Shown: positions 1 to 9,053, counted from the first letter of the stretch. The stretch: DNA of 64,000 nt from Anabaena catenula FACHB-362 (GCF_014698735.1 NZ_JACJTQ010000005.1:141084-205083), one strand, 5' to 3'. Notes: generated by a model from the letters alone, not told the origin. Translations and numbers: made by a program.

Positions 1-188
1 TCACTATCAATGCGTAATGTTACTTGTGCTTTGTTTTTAGCAACAGGTAAACCCCTTTTCACCACTGCTTTAGCAAATAATTCAGGTGTAATTTCCGGGC
101 AGTCTGACAAATCAATATCTTCATCAGTCATTGCATCTAAACGCTGCCAATCAGTTTGAGATTTGCTCGAAATAGGTTCGTTGTTCAT
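1..188 (-). CDS. BrnA-like antitoxin, partial (3' end beyond window)
   Basis: The reading frame starts at ATG 188 on the minus strand and runs off the left edge, so only about 62 residues are visible. The visible part contains the segment DWQRLDAMTDEDIDLSDCPE followed by ITPELFAKAVVKRG and then QVTLRID, which is the usual N-terminal half of BrnA/CopG-type antitoxins that bind DNA through a C-terminal ribbon-helix-helix and neutralise a BrnT ribonuclease. The gene upstream on the same strand is a Uma2-type protein, not a BrnT toxin, so this antitoxin may be an orphan. The BrnT would normally sit just upstream, so its absence is real and not an edge effect. Family call rests on motif recognition only. 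Confidence 0.6.
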   Translation of the reverse strand, partial: MNNEPISSKSQTDWQRLDAMTDEDIDLSDCPEITPELFAKAVVKRGLPVAKNKAQVTLRIDS

Positions 189-234
189 AGTTGGTTGCTT
201 TTCGTGCAGAAATAAACCGTAAGCTTTAATATTT

Positions 235-837
235 TTATCTCCAAACCTCGCTTAAATCCAACACAAACCCAGGTAAAACATCTTCCCCAGACAAAGTTAC
301 AGGATGATCCAAAACGTCCACATCTTTACCTGGACGATAAATTTCCACTCGTTGATTTTTGCGGTCTATCAACCAACCTAAACTAGCGCCATTTTCTATA
401 TATTCTCTCATTTTGGCTTGCAACTTTTCCAGAGAATCAGTTTTAGAACGTAATTCCAAAACAAAATCAGGACAAATAGGTGCAAAACTTTCTTGTTGTT
501 CTAAACTAAGAGCATCCCATCTTTCTTGACGTACCCAAGCAGCATCAGGAGAACGGTCAGCACCATTAGGAAGATGAAAACCTGTTGAAGAGTTAAATGC
601 TTTACCGAGTTTATTTTGACGGTTCCACAGCCACAGTTGTCCAGCTATATCAAAGTTTCTTTTTCCGGTATAACTTCCCGTAGGTGGCAGAATAATTAAC
701 TCTCCCGTAGCAGTTCGTTCTAGTTGTAAATCTCGATTAGCAAGTGCCAAATCAACAAACTGCTCATGGGAGATTTTCAACGTTATTGTAGTAGGGATAT
801 TCACAGCCATAACTGGAGATACATTAGCTTGTGTCAT
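235..837 (-). CDS. Uma2 family endonuclease (DUF820)
   Basis: This is a protein of about 200 residues of the Uma2/DUF820 family, which has a PD-(D/E)XK nuclease fold and is greatly expanded in cyanobacteria; the biological role is unknown. Visible family marks are the SPDAAWV strand, CPDFVLELRSKTDSLEKL with the Asp and Glu expected of the active site, and GWLIDRKNQRVEIYRPG near the C-terminus. Two ATG codons are adjacent (840 and 837). A strong AGGAGG lies only two bases before the first and five before the second, so 837 is the better start. It lies 46 bases upstream of the BrnA-like gene on the same strand, and the two could be cotranscribed. Two more members are present at 40553-41734. Confidence 0.8.
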   Translation of the reverse strand: MTQANVSPVMAVNIPTTITLKISHEQFVDLALANRDLQLERTATGELIILPPTGSYTGKRNFDIAGQLWLWNRQNKLGKAFNSSTGFHLPNGADRSPDAAWVRQERWDALSLEQQESFAPICPDFVLELRSKTDSLEKLQAKMREYIENGASLGWLIDRKNQRVEIYRPGKDVDVLDHPVTLSGEDVLPGFVLDLSEVWR

Positions 838-1267
838 CATTCCCTCCTGAAACTGGTACTTGTTTTGTAGTTATCCCTCTTTTGTCACTTTTCGGGAGGG
901 CAATCTCTGAAAGCCTTATCAACCAATCAATTCAACCTATCCTATTAGAAAAAAATGGGTGTTGTATTTGTTATTAGAAAGAAATTGTGCAATCGCTTGG
1001 TATATAAAAGCTCTAGAATTCAGAAATGGCAAATGTTTTCGGAGAGTGACAGAACAGGGTTATACCATTTCTGTATGAAGATGCGCCTAATTAGCAATTA
1101 GCCCAGGTCGGTGGGCTTTGTTTGTGTAGCCCCAGAATTCTATTCTAAGGGGAAATATACCGCAACCTCATAGAGAGTTGGTATTAGTTCCAGATTAACA
1201 TTCAAACTTAAAACAGGAAGCAGGAGTAATTCGTAATTGGGCGGGGAAACCCCGCCCCTACTGTCAC
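838..1267. other. Gene-free spacer with two hairpins
   Basis: No convincing gene is seen here. It holds the AGGAGG ribosome-binding site of the Uma2 gene, an imperfect inverted repeat with CCCC at 1130-1133 and GGGG at 1149-1152 flanking AGAAT/ATTCT, and the perfect hairpin at 1239-1257 that is listed separately. Confidence 0.5.
1239..1257 (-). terminator. GC-rich hairpin downstream of the ferrochelatase-like gene
   Basis: GGGCGGGG and CCCCGCCC form an 8-bp perfect stem with a 3-base loop, 10 bases after the stop codon on the minus strand. It is followed by AATTACGAATTAC rather than a T run. It could end transcription, but the same GC hairpin plus AATTACG motif is a common dispersed repeat in Nostocales, so termination is an inference. 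Confidence 0.45.
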
Positions 1268-2383
1268 TTAATGGTGATGATGATGATGAGTTATCGCTAA
1301 CTCTCTATTAACTACCATTTCTTCAGCTTGCATTAATTCTGCAATATGAGCATTTGCCCATTCAGCAGCCATATCTAAAAATTGCGGATTGTCATTTACA
1401 CAAGCCATTTGTAAATAATCAACATCAGAATGCTGTTTCTCTAAATCATGGATGATGTGGTGAACATCCAAAAGAGTTTCGTGGTTTTCTGTCGCAAAAC
1501 CAATAGGCATAAAGACTATCACTTTTGCACCCAATTGAATTAGATTTTGCGCCGCTTGGGTTGCATTTGGTTGTGTCCATTCAATTAGGGGTGTGTCGTG
1601 GTTGAGCCAACCTACAGAAATTAAAGGATAACGGTTAATTAACTCATTTCTGACTAATTCGTAAAGCGCTTGACTTTCATCAATTCCCGAAGTAAATCCC
1701 TTGGCTTTGTGGGGACAACCGTGATTCATCAGCACAATACCGATTTGGGAAGGTAAATAAGCTGCGGCTACGTCAGCATTAATTTTCTCTTCCACCAACT
1801 GCGCCATCAATTTGATATATCCTGGTTCATTGTAGAACGAAGGAATATAGCGCATAGCCTTAACCCAATGTTCTTCACCATCAGCTAATTCTACAAGAGC
1901 ATTATTCACTTGCTCAATAGCAATACCACTGGTGAAAATGGAATCTACAACCAAAAGTGGATAAATCAAGATTTTGCTAAAGCCTTGATTTTTAATTTCT
2001 GCTAAAACTTGATTTGGCAAAAAAGGAGCGCAAAAGTTAAAAGCTTTGAAAACTTGAACACCACCGCCCCATTTGTGCTGTAATTCGTGTTCAATACCAG
2101 CCCTTTGCTTTTCAAAGATGGCATTGTGTGGGGAGATAAAATCGTGGTGTGTGTGTCCCCATTCATGACGGTCAAATAAAGCTAAAAGCTTTGCTAAAGG
2201 AGGATAAATCCAAGTAGGAACAGGTGCGAATTTCGCAGTCAGTAGATTTAAAGCTTGTTCGTTATAGTTAGCAAAATCTTCGTAGCTTTCAACTTCGCCG
2301 TAGCCCATGAGTAATACGGCTACACGGTCTTGGCTGGGTAGATGCTCGTGGGTATGTTGCAGTTTTTCCGGCGTTGCAACCAC
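1268..2383 (-). CDS. Ferrochelatase-family protein with natural C-terminal His6
   Basis: A 371-residue protein of the class II chelatase/ferrochelatase fold. Ferrochelatases insert Fe2+ into protoporphyrin IX in the last step of haem synthesis. The two catalytic landmarks are recognisable: His221 in MNHGCP, matching the FHG motif, and Glu302 in ATENHETLLD, matching the DHxETL motif. It lacks the C-terminal chlorophyll-binding CAB helix present on the main cyanobacterial HemH, so it is more likely a paralogue than the housekeeping enzyme. The last six residues (366-371) are all histidine, encoded by CAT/CAC codons directly before the stop, which could bind metal. The start is a GTG at 2383; there is no ATG before residue 26. 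The real substrate metal and tetrapyrrole are unknown. Confidence 0.7.
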   Translation of the reverse strand: MVATPEKLQHTHEHLPSQDRVAVLLMGYGEVESYEDFANYNEQALNLLTAKFAPVPTWIYPPLAKLLALFDRHEWGHTHHDFISPHNAIFEKQRAGIEHELQHKWGGGVQVFKAFNFCAPFLPNQVLAEIKNQGFSKILIYPLLVVDSIFTSGIAIEQVNNALVELADGEEHWVKAMRYIPSFYNEPGYIKLMAQLVEEKINADVAAAYLPSQIGIVLMNHGCPHKAKGFTSGIDESQALYELVRNELINRYPLISVGWLNHDTPLIEWTQPNATQAAQNLIQLGAKVIVFMPIGFATENHETLLDVHHIIHDLEKQHSDVDYLQMACVNDNPQFLDMAAEWANAHIAELMQAEEMVVNRELAITHHHHHH

Positions 2384-2431
2384 AATTAAATCCTCAATAT
2401 AACCAGAATGCAGAGAGTGTAAACAGGAACA

Positions 2432-2519
2432 ACATCAAGCCCTTTTAAATACTTATCATTAAGACAAACGCGGTTACGCAGTGAGTTTTTTTTGATAAGC
2501 AATTAGCCGATCTTGATAT
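2432..2519 (+). repeat. Family A MITE-like element, diverged copy
   Basis: An 88-bp relative of the elements at 2727-2828 and 8959-9053. It shares ATACTTATCATTAAGAC near the left and GTGAGTTTTTTTTGAT followed by AAGCAATTAGCC near the right. Its ends ACATCAAG and CTTGATAT are still inverted although both differ from the CATG version of the other copies, as if the ends had changed together. Confidence 0.6.
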
Positions 2520-2726
2520 AACTGTAAATTCCCTATACTCATTAATTATTATCCCTTCCAGGGGGATAGGATAGACATAAACATAAAAATATACATCTAA
2601 AGATATAGTTTTGCTATTTCTTTACATAGAGGCTTGAGTATTTAGCAATGTCTCCGCAGGAATATAGGAGAGCAAATTTCAGTAAAATTTCTCATAGGGG
2701 CAGAAATCACCACATAGTTAAAGTTT

Positions 2727-2828
2727 TATCATGTCCGCCTAATCACTTATCAAAAAAAATCTCCGCGTCTGTGCGTCTCCTTGTCTCCGTGTCAGTCTAA
2801 ATGATAAGTATTCAACCGGACATGATAT
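2727..2828 (-). repeat. Family A MITE-like element
   Basis: A 102-bp element bounded by TATCATGTCCG on the left and CGGACATGATA on the right, a perfect terminal inverted repeat. Read on the minus strand its body runs TTGAATACTTATCATTTAGAC, then a block resembling GACACGGAGACAAGGAGACGC, then a run of T with TGATAAGTGATTAG. It matches the copy at 8959-9053 along its length. No open frame is present, so it would need a transposase in trans. Confidence 0.75.
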
Positions 2829-2856
2829 TACTCGCTGTCTTGTGACTTCTGCCTTG

Positions 2857-2961
2857 TATAGCAACGGACAGGGCGGTTAGGACACCAAGTGATTATAAAA
2901 CCTAGACACCAAAAGACGTTTCAAACTGTTACCTGTCACCTGTCCCCTGTCACCTGCTATA
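2857..2961 (+). repeat. Family B MITE-like element, 105 bp
   Basis: It begins TATAGCAAC and ends TGCTATA, a short terminal inverted repeat. The body contains GGCGGTTAG, ATAAAACCTAGACACCAAAAG and a set of imperfect CACCTGT tandem heptamers. The minus-strand segment 48071-48175 has the same ends, order of blocks and exactly the same length. Confidence 0.75.
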
Positions 2962-2964
2962 GTA

Positions 2965-3198
2965 CTAATCTTCTAAATCAATTTCTGCGTCGTCATCATC
3001 ATGATCATAGGGGATATCATCGAGGTCTATGATTTCAGAAATTTCTTCCACTTCATTGAGACGATCTGATTCTATCGGTTCACGCGCTATTAAGCGTCCA
3101 GTGGATTTTAGCCATTCCAGAAGCACAAATTCATTACTTGTACGAATTACAGTAGCTCGTTGGTTGCGAGGTTGTTCATGCAAAGGGCCGTTAAGCAT
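2965..3198 (-). CDS. DUF3134 family protein
   Basis: A 77-residue protein with the arrangement of the cyanobacterial DUF3134 family: an N-terminal EQPRNQRATVI segment, then LLEWLKSTGRLIARE, then a very acidic tail rich in Asp (DLDDIPYDHDDDD). Nothing suggests a membrane segment or a catalytic site. The function of the family is not known to me. It is about 230 bases downstream of leuD on the same strand, and family B repeat DNA begins three bases after its stop codon. Confidence 0.75.
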   Translation of the reverse strand: MLNGPLHEQPRNQRATVIRTSNEFVLLEWLKSTGRLIAREPIESDRLNEVEEISEIIDLDDIPYDHDDDDAEIDLED

Positions 3199-3432
3199 AA
3201 AAAAATTCTCTTTGAATTGGGGAAAAACTAGATTGACTCAAAAGTTGGACAGAAATGCTTTTTTTAGTTCCGTTAATGGTGTTCTAAACTGGCATCTCTG
3301 CATGGAAATAACCTGACAAGTAAATAATACTCTCAGTTTAAACTATCTTGACAAGAAAATACTAACTTTACTATAATAGTTAACTTTTTTATATCGTCCG
3401 GTTCCCCAGCCCAGCCAGGGAACATATGACAA

Positions 3433-4041
3433 CTAACTTGCTGCTAATTTCTCCCAACCAATGTAAGGCAATTTCGCTGCGGTGGCCTTTACCTGTTCTG
3501 CATTTGCGACTAACTGTCCGCAAGCGTCCCAAGTTCCCGAAATAAAAGTGCTTCTCGTTCCTTCACCAAGGAAAACTGGGGCGGTAAAGTCACCAATCTG
3601 CACTTGCAATTTTTCCAAATCTATGATAAGGGATGCTTGGGGATTAGCCGTGACTAATTCTTGCAGTTGTTTGACTGTTTCGCTAGGTGCAGTTACGCAT
3701 GGTATGCCCATTGCGACGCAGTTACCAAAGAAGATTTCGGCGAAGCTTTCACCAATGACGGCTTTGATTCCCCATTTTGCTAGGGCTTGGGGTGCGTGTT
3801 CTCTTGATGAACCACAGCCAAAGTTGCGGTTCGCTATTAATATTTTCGCGCCTCGGTATTGGATTTGGTCAAATGGGTGTTGACCGTTTAAGGCTTTTCT
3901 ATCGTCGATAAATACCCCTTCTCCTAAACCGTCAAAGGTGACTGCTTTTAGGTAGCGGGCGGGTATGATTCTGTCTGTGTCTATGTCGTTACCGATCAGG
4001 GGAACGGCGTTACCGGATATTTGTTTTACTTCACTTACCAT
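3433..4041 (-). CDS. leuD: 3-isopropylmalate dehydratase small subunit LeuD
   Basis: A 202-residue protein with the LeuD swivelling-domain fold: [15 protein letters not shown] near the N-terminus and the substrate-loop motif [13 protein letters not shown] around residues 75-87. Together with LeuC it isomerises 2-isopropylmalate to 3-isopropylmalate in cytosolic leucine synthesis. The length is that of normal LeuD. leuC lies 57 bases upstream on the same strand, so the two form an operon. The spacer between them contains the degenerate GCAGAGGCGCAGAGGCGC tandem repeat that is widespread in Nostocales intergenic DNA. Confidence 0.95.
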   Translation of the reverse strand: MVSEVKQISGNAVPLIGNDIDTDRIIPARYLKAVTFDGLGEGVFIDDRKALNGQHPFDQIQYRGAKILIANRNFGCGSSREHAPQALAKWGIKAVIGESFAEIFFGNCVAMGIPCVTAPSETVKQLQELVTANPQASLIIDLEKLQVQIGDFTAPVFLGEGTRSTFISGTWDACGQLVANAEQVKATAAKLPYIGWEKLAAS

Positions 4042-4098
4042 AGTTTTGAGTTAATAAGAGGCTCACGCAGAGGCGCAGAGGCGCAAAGAGAGAGGAGG

Positions 4099-5502
4099 TT
4101 ACAGTAGTTCGCGCACGTCGGCTACTTCGCCTTTAATGGCTGCTGTGGCTACCATTGCGGGACTCATTAGTAGGGTACGACCGGAGGATGATCCTTGTCT
4201 TCCTTTGAAGTTGCGGTTGGAGGAGGAGGCGCTGATTTGTCTTCCTTGGAGTTTGTCGGGGTTCATGGCTAAACACATGGAACAGCCCGGTTCTCTCCAC
4301 TCGAAACCGGCTGCTTGGAAGATTTTATCTAGTCCTTCGGCTTCGGCTTCTTTTTTGACTCTTTCTGAACCGGGAACTACGAAGGCTTTCACACCCTCTG
4401 CTACTTGGCGACCTTGGGCGATTTTGGCGGCTTCTCTTAAGTCGCTAATGCGTCCGTTTGTGCAGCTTCCTATGAAGCAAACATCAATTTTTGTTCCTTG
4501 GATGGGTTGACCTGGATATAAGTCCATGTAGCGGTATGCTTCTTCGGCGATGAAGCGGTCTTCTTCTAGGAGTTCTGCGGCTGTGGGGACTTTTTGATCT
4601 ACGCCAATTCCTTGACCTGGTGTAATTCCCCATGTGACTGTGGGGGGAATATCTTCGGCATTAAATACTACAAGATCATCATATTCTGCATCTGCATTAC
4701 TACGCAGGGATTCCCACCAAGTCACGGCTTTTTCCCAATCTGCACCTTTGGGGGCGAAGTCTCTATTTTGAAGATAATCGTAGGTGATTTGGTCGGGGTT
4801 GACGTATCCGCATCTTGCACCGCCTTCGATGGCCATGTTACAAACGGTCATCCGTTCTTCCATGTTCATCTGTGCAAAGGTTGTACCAGCAAATTCGTAA
4901 GCGTAGCCTACGCCACCTTTTACGCCGAGGGTACGGATGATGTGTAATATTACGTCTTTGGCGTAAACTCCGGGTTGGAGGCGGCCGTTAACTTCGATTT
5001 TGCGGACTTTTAATTTTGATAATGCTAAGGTTTGGGAGGCGAGAACGTCTCTAACTTGGCTTGTACCGATACCAAATGCGATCGCTCCAAATGCACCATG
5101 ACTTGATGTATGACTGTCTCCACAAGCGATGGTCATTCCCGGTTGGGTGAGTCCCAGTTCGGGAGCGATGACGTGTACTATACCTTGATTACCTGAACCA
5201 ATATTGTAAAAAGTTATGTCATTTTCTTGACAACTCTTTTCTAATGCCTGGATCATTTCTTCAGCCATAGTGTCCACAAAGGGACGGGCTTGGTTTTCTG
5301 TGGGGACGATATGATCAACTGTGGCTATAGTCCGTTGTGGAAATAATACTTTTAAATCCCGCTCCTTGAGCATAGCAAAGGCTTGGGGACTGGTAACTTC
5401 ATGAATAAGATGTAGTCCAATAAATAGTTGCGTTAGTCCTGATGGAAGTGTCCCAACGGTGTGTAAGTCCCAAACTTTGTCAAACAGGGTTCCCTTGCTC
5501 AT
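4099..5502 (-). CDS. leuC: 3-isopropylmalate dehydratase large subunit LeuC
   Basis: A full-length 467-residue aconitase-superfamily protein. The three 4Fe-4S ligands are visible as Cys347 in GSCTNGR and Cys407/Cys410 in GCSMC, and [12 protein letters not shown] at residues 128-138 is the substrate-binding loop. It forms the heterodimer with LeuD and carries the cluster that binds the isopropylmalate hydroxyl. It is the first gene of leuC-leuD. The frame starts at ATG 5502 with the expected [13 protein letters not shown]-terminus. Confidence 0.97.
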   Translation of the reverse strand: MSKGTLFDKVWDLHTVGTLPSGLTQLFIGLHLIHEVTSPQAFAMLKERDLKVLFPQRTIATVDHIVPTENQARPFVDTMAEEMIQALEKSCQENDITFYNIGSGNQGIVHVIAPELGLTQPGMTIACGDSHTSSHGAFGAIAFGIGTSQVRDVLASQTLALSKLKVRKIEVNGRLQPGVYAKDVILHIIRTLGVKGGVGYAYEFAGTTFAQMNMEERMTVCNMAIEGGARCGYVNPDQITYDYLQNRDFAPKGADWEKAVTWWESLRSNADAEYDDLVVFNAEDIPPTVTWGITPGQGIGVDQKVPTAAELLEEDRFIAEEAYRYMDLYPGQPIQGTKIDVCFIGSCTNGRISDLREAAKIAQGRQVAEGVKAFVVPGSERVKKEAEAEGLDKIFQAAGFEWREPGCSMCLAMNPDKLQGRQISASSSNRNFKGRQGSSSGRTLLMSPAMVATAAIKGEVADVRELL

Positions 5503-5714
5503 ACGTCAATCTATGTTAAAGGAGTCGGATTGTTTATGGTATCAGAAAATTGTCCGCTGTGGACAAAAAGCTAAAAGAATTAATCTGTGAACATGAAAAA
5601 TCCTTTTTGTCTGGGTGTGAAACTAATCTTTAACCGAGTACCGTGGGTTTAAATCCCCCGGTTCAATAATTGGCAAGTTTTGGGTCGGAGTCTAAATCCC
5701 CATCACAAAACTTA

Positions 5715-5791
5715 ATTACGTTGGCGTAGCCTGCCGGAGGCACTATTACGAATTACGTTGGCGATAGCCTGCTGTAAGCACTATTACGAAT
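5715..5791. repeat. Tandem pair of a palindromic Nostocales-type repeat
   Basis: Two imperfect direct copies of a unit of roughly 38 bases, each running TTACG-TTGGCG-TAGCCTGC-nn-GCACTATTACGAATTA. The first copy has CTGCCGGAGGCAC and the second CTGCTGTAAGCAC. This is the same repeat vocabulary (GGCGTAGCCT, CGGAGG) that occurs inside the coding sequence at 51268-51412. It lies between leuC and the acyltransferase gene and touches the stop of the latter. Confidence 0.6.
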
Positions 5792-7200
5792 TATTTAATC
5801 AACTCCTCCAACATTACCTGCAAATCCTTAGTCAAATCATTAACTCCCTTTCTCAACCCCTGTTTATTCCCCTGACAACTCTCCCACCTTTCACTGACAG
5901 AAATTGGCTCACCTACAGTAATCATTGCTTGTTTTAAACCTAAACGCGGTCTTCCTGGTAAAGTAGAATCTTTAACCCGAGACAACATATCAAACATTAA
6001 TAATGCTGTTTCGGCAAATCTTTCCGCAGTTGGGTTTTCTTGAATATAATTAGCAGTTACAGCCACAAAACTTTCGGCTATTCTCATGTGTTGCATTCTT
6101 AAATCAGCTTCTTCTGCTACCCAGTCAGCCAAGCCACGTTTGAAGGGTGGTAAACTTTGAATATCCTCGATATCATCTCGATAAATGTAATTCCAACCTG
6201 CTTCTTCTAACCGCCGACATCTATCAATAAAATTACCCTGGGGCTGAATATTAAAATATTGTTCTGTAATTTGTAAAGCTGTATCCATTAATCGGTGTAA
6301 TCTGGTAATTAACACTTCATTGGCTGGGGATTTTTCTTCAGAGATGATTTTCGGTAAATCTCGATGATAGAAACGACGATAAAATTCTTCCATTTCCCCT
6401 ATTAAATATTCAGCTAAATGCAAAAAACGTTGATATAAAATTTCTTCTTTTTTCTGTCCCGTTAGATTAATTTCCGCAACGGGTAAACCGCTATCAGTTT
6501 CTAATTTAGATAACAGCCAATTTATTTTTTTCCAAGGTGGGTTAACGTAACTATATTTAATGGCAATAGGAATAATAAAAACCGTTTCTTCACGGTTAGC
6601 TTTTTGTAAATCTTCCACACACCAAAAACCCAATTGTGCTACACCCGGTTCTAGAGGACTAACTATACCACTATGACCATTTGTACCGCCTTCTGGTGCA
6701 ATGGCAATGGGCATTTTTGCATTAGCAAATAAATCCCGCGCCATTTGAATAGAGTTTCGGTCTACTCGTCTTCCCCTGCGAACGGGTACACCCCCAAGTC
6801 CAGAGAATAACCATCCTAACCACTTTCCCGCCCATAATGTCATTCCCCGTTCATACATAAAATGACTATGTAGTGGATATTGTAGAGTAATTCCTTTTTG
6901 ATGCGCCACTTTGGGAACGATGCGGGTAAGAAAATATAACATAGTTAGAGGATCTTCTACCTCTGGGTGACGAAATGCGATTAAAAAGCGGATTTTCCCT
7001 GCTTGAAATTCCTGGTATAATTTAGCTAAGACTTCGGCATTCTTGGCTTCAATATTGACAATACCCGCAGGTAGCCAAGGTCTAGTTCTCACCTGAAGAA
7101 CAAAGGGGAGAAACCAAGAGGTAATTTTAACTATTAGGGGGTTATAGCGTTGGGGAATGAAATTGAGTGGTGGTTGAGTAGAATGAATTGATTTAGGCAA
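5791..7200 (-). CDS. PlsC-like lysophospholipid acyltransferase family protein
   Basis: A 469-residue protein whose first half carries an acyltransferase core: FRHPEVEDPL provides the HX4D catalytic pattern, and IAIAPEGGTNGHSG corresponds to the EGT substrate motif. Known relatives transfer fatty acyl chains to glycerol-3-phosphate or lysophosphatidate at the membrane. The protein is about twice as long as standard PlsC; the C-terminal 230 residues are helical and carry no motif I recognise. It might act in glycerolipid synthesis or remodelling, but the substrate cannot be read from the sequence. It is divergent from the DUF938 gene, sharing a short upstream region near 7201-7279 that contains a GCGATCGC site. 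Confidence 0.75.
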   Translation of the reverse strand: MPKSIHSTQPPLNFIPQRYNPLIVKITSWFLPFVLQVRTRPWLPAGIVNIEAKNAEVLAKLYQEFQAGKIRFLIAFRHPEVEDPLTMLYFLTRIVPKVAHQKGITLQYPLHSHFMYERGMTLWAGKWLGWLFSGLGGVPVRRGRRVDRNSIQMARDLFANAKMPIAIAPEGGTNGHSGIVSPLEPGVAQLGFWCVEDLQKANREETVFIIPIAIKYSYVNPPWKKINWLLSKLETDSGLPVAEINLTGQKKEEILYQRFLHLAEYLIGEMEEFYRRFYHRDLPKIISEEKSPANEVLITRLHRLMDTALQITEQYFNIQPQGNFIDRCRRLEEAGWNYIYRDDIEDIQSLPPFKRGLADWVAEEADLRMQHMRIAESFVAVTANYIQENPTAERFAETALLMFDMLSRVKDSTLPGRPRLGLKQAMITVGEPISVSERWESCQGNKQGLRKGVNDLTKDLQVMLEELIK

Positions 7201-7279
7201 GTTGTTCTCCTGAATTTCTGGCTAAAAAATTGAAACAATAGCGATCGCTTGATTGCTTAATTCTGATAATTTAAATTAT

Positions 7280-7912
7280 ATGAACACAGCACCAGACAAA
7301 AAACAATTTGCACCCGCAACCCAGCGCAACCGAGAAGCCATTTTAGAGGTACTTTTACAAGTATTACCTGCAAATGGGACTATTTTAGAAGTTGCCAGTG
7401 GCACAGGTGAACACGCTGTATTTTTTGCACCTAGCCTCAAACCCCGTCAATGGCTACCTTCTGACCCTAACCCCATATTACGCGATAGTATTACCGCTTG
7501 GGCAGAAGAATTCAAGAGTGATAATATTTATCAACCTTTAGATTTAGATGTAGAGTTACCAATTTGGCCAGTGGAGAAAGAAACATTACCCGAATTATCC
7601 ATTGTTGCCATAGTTAACATTAACATGATTCATATTTCCCCTTGGTCAGCCTGTTTAGGACTCATGGCTGGTGCAGGACGGATTCTTCCCCCTGGTGGTA
7701 TTCTTTATTTATATGGACCCTACAAACAAAACGGTGAACATACCGCACCGAGTAACGAGGCTTTTGATGAGTCTTTACAGCTTCAAAACCCAGAGTGGGG
7801 AGTGCGTAATTTAGAGGATGTGATCAAAGCCGCTAACGCGCAAAATTTGATTCTGCACAAAACCTACCAAATGCCAGCAAATAACCTGTCACTCGTATTT
7901 CGTCGCAATTAA
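7280..7912 (+). CDS. DUF938 family SAM-dependent methyltransferase-like protein
   Basis: A class I methyltransferase fold of about 210 residues. The family signature QFAPATQRNREAIL opens the protein, followed by the glycine-rich SAM motif LEVASGTGEHAVFFA, then WLPSDPNP and MIHISPWSA. I chose ATG 7280 because family members begin a few residues before the QFAP motif; an in-frame ATG exists at 7253 but would add nine unconserved residues. The methyl acceptor is unknown. The stop codon at 7910-7912 directly abuts the tRNA-Ala gene on the opposite strand, so the two transcripts converge. Confidence 0.8.
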   Translation: MNTAPDKKQFAPATQRNREAILEVLLQVLPANGTILEVASGTGEHAVFFAPSLKPRQWLPSDPNPILRDSITAWAEEFKSDNIYQPLDLDVELPIWPVEKETLPELSIVAIVNINMIHISPWSACLGLMAGAGRILPPGGILYLYGPYKQNGEHTAPSNEAFDESLQLQNPEWGVRNLEDVIKAANAQNLILHKTYQMPANNLSLVFRRN

Positions 7913-7985
7913 TGGAGATTAGCGGACTCGAACCGCTGACATCCTGCTTGCAAAGCAGGCGCTCTACCAACTGAGCTAAACCCCC
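7913..7985 (-). tRNA. tRNA-Ala (anticodon UGC)
   Basis: Reading the minus strand from 7985, the 5' end GGGGGTT pairs with AATCTCC before the discriminator A at 7913. Two of the seven acceptor pairs are G-U. The D arm is AGCTCAGTTGGTAGAGC, the anticodon stem-loop is CTGCTTTGCAAGCAG with anticodon TGC, and the T arm contains GGTTCGAGTCC. CCA is not encoded. The gene has no intron. Confidence 0.96.
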
Positions 7986-8075
7986 GTCTTCAATTCAAAA
8001 GTTTTTAAGAATAAAAAAGACTGAATTTTAAATCTTGACAAGATATTATCCCAATATTCATTATTTTGTAAATAG

Positions 8076-8975
8076 ATGAACCAAAAAAATATTTTAGTTG
8101 TGGCTGCACTGTATAAATTTATTAGTTTACCGGATTTTGCCGAAATCCAAGAACCCTTGCTGTCTTTTTGTCAGGAACAAGGCATCAAAGGCACGATTTT
8201 ACTAGCCCCAGAAGGGATTAATGGTACAATTGCTGGTTCCCGTCAAGCAATCGATGCAGTTCTGGGCTTTCTCCGTGATGATACTCGGTTCACAGATTTA
8301 GAACATAAAGAATCATACACAGAAACGCCGCCTTTTGAAAGAATGAAAGTGCGGTTAAAACCGGAAATTGTAACTTTGGGAATACCAGAGATTGACCCCA
8401 ATGAAAAAGTTGGAACTTATATCAGTCCTCAAGAATGGAATGATTTGATATCTGATCCAGAAGTCACAGTAATTGATACCCGTAATAATTATGAAATAAG
8501 TATTGGTACTTTCAAAAGGGCTGAAAATCCGCAAACCCAGATATTCCGAGAATTTCCAGAATATGTAAACGAACAACTTGACCCCAGCAAACATAAAAAA
8601 GTGGCTTTGTTTTGTACTGGTGGTATTCGTTGTGAAAAAGCCTCATCTTATCTGCTTTCTCAGGGATTCGAGAGAGTATATCACCTCAAAGGCGGCATTC
8701 TCAAATATTTAGAAGAAATTCCAGCCGAAGAAAGTTTATGGGAAGGAGAGTGTTTTGTATTTGATGAACGAGTCGCAGTCCGTCACGGATTAGAAGAAGG
8801 AAGTTATGAGTTATGCTTTTGCTGTGGACATCCCATTGCAGAAGAAGATAAAACCTCACCTAAATATGAAGAAGGAATTTCCTGTCCTCACTGTTTCGAT
8901 AGTTTGACTGAAGACAAAAGAACGAGACAACAGCAAAAATGGAAACAGCATAGTAAGCATATCATGTCCGATTGA
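8076..8975 (+). CDS. trhO: tRNA uridine(34) hydroxylase TrhO (rhodanese family, YceA)
   Basis: A 299-residue protein with the N-terminal YceA/TrhO domain ([14 protein letters not shown]), a rhodanese domain with active-site loop [12 protein letters not shown] (Cys180, Cys186), and a C-terminal CFCCGHP / SCPHC zinc-ribbon-like segment. TrhO catalyses oxygen-dependent hydroxylation of uridine 34 in certain tRNAs to give 5-hydroxyuridine. Its last residues, HIMSD and the TGA stop, are encoded within the left end of a family A repeat (8959-9053), so the natural end of the gene has been replaced or extended by repeat DNA. It lies just after tRNA-Ala(UGC), whose wobble base is U34. Confidence 0.9.
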   Translation: MNQKNILVVAALYKFISLPDFAEIQEPLLSFCQEQGIKGTILLAPEGINGTIAGSRQAIDAVLGFLRDDTRFTDLEHKESYTETPPFERMKVRLKPEIVTLGIPEIDPNEKVGTYISPQEWNDLISDPEVTVIDTRNNYEISIGTFKRAENPQTQIFREFPEYVNEQLDPSKHKKVALFCTGGIRCEKASSYLLSQGFERVYHLKGGILKYLEEIPAEESLWEGECFVFDERVAVRHGLEEGSYELCFCCGHPIAEEDKTSPKYEEGISCPHCFDSLTEDKRTRQQQKWKQHSKHIMSD

Positions 8976-9053
8976 ATACTTTTTATTAGGGCTGACGCGG
9001 GGACACAGAGACACGGTGAGTTTTTTTGATCAGCAATTAGCCGGACATGATAT
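8959..9053 (+). repeat. Family A MITE-like element overlapping the trhO stop
   Basis: A 95-bp element bounded by ATATCATGTCCG and CGGACATGATAT, perfect inverted ends. The body is TTGAATACTTTTTATT, GACGCGGGGACACAGAGACACG and a T run followed by GATCAGCAATTAGC. It is the plus-strand counterpart of 2727-2828. Confidence 0.8.

Larger units (their letters stand above)
2384..2964. other. Repeat island between ferrochelatase-like and DUF3134 genes
   Basis: I see no gene in these 580 bases. It is largely made of three short interspersed elements listed separately: repeat family A at 2432-2519 and 2727-2828 in opposite orientations, and family B at 2857-2961. The remaining unique DNA, 2520-2726, is AT-rich and shows nothing I recognise. 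Confidence 0.6.

Noticed and set aside
3029..3316. 95-codon plus-strand frame over the DUF3134 gene
   Set aside because: It is antisense to a recognised gene and shows no protein-like pattern.
5600..5700. tRNA-like text (GTTTAAATCCCCCGGTTCAA)
   Set aside because: No acceptor or anticodon stem can be formed around it.
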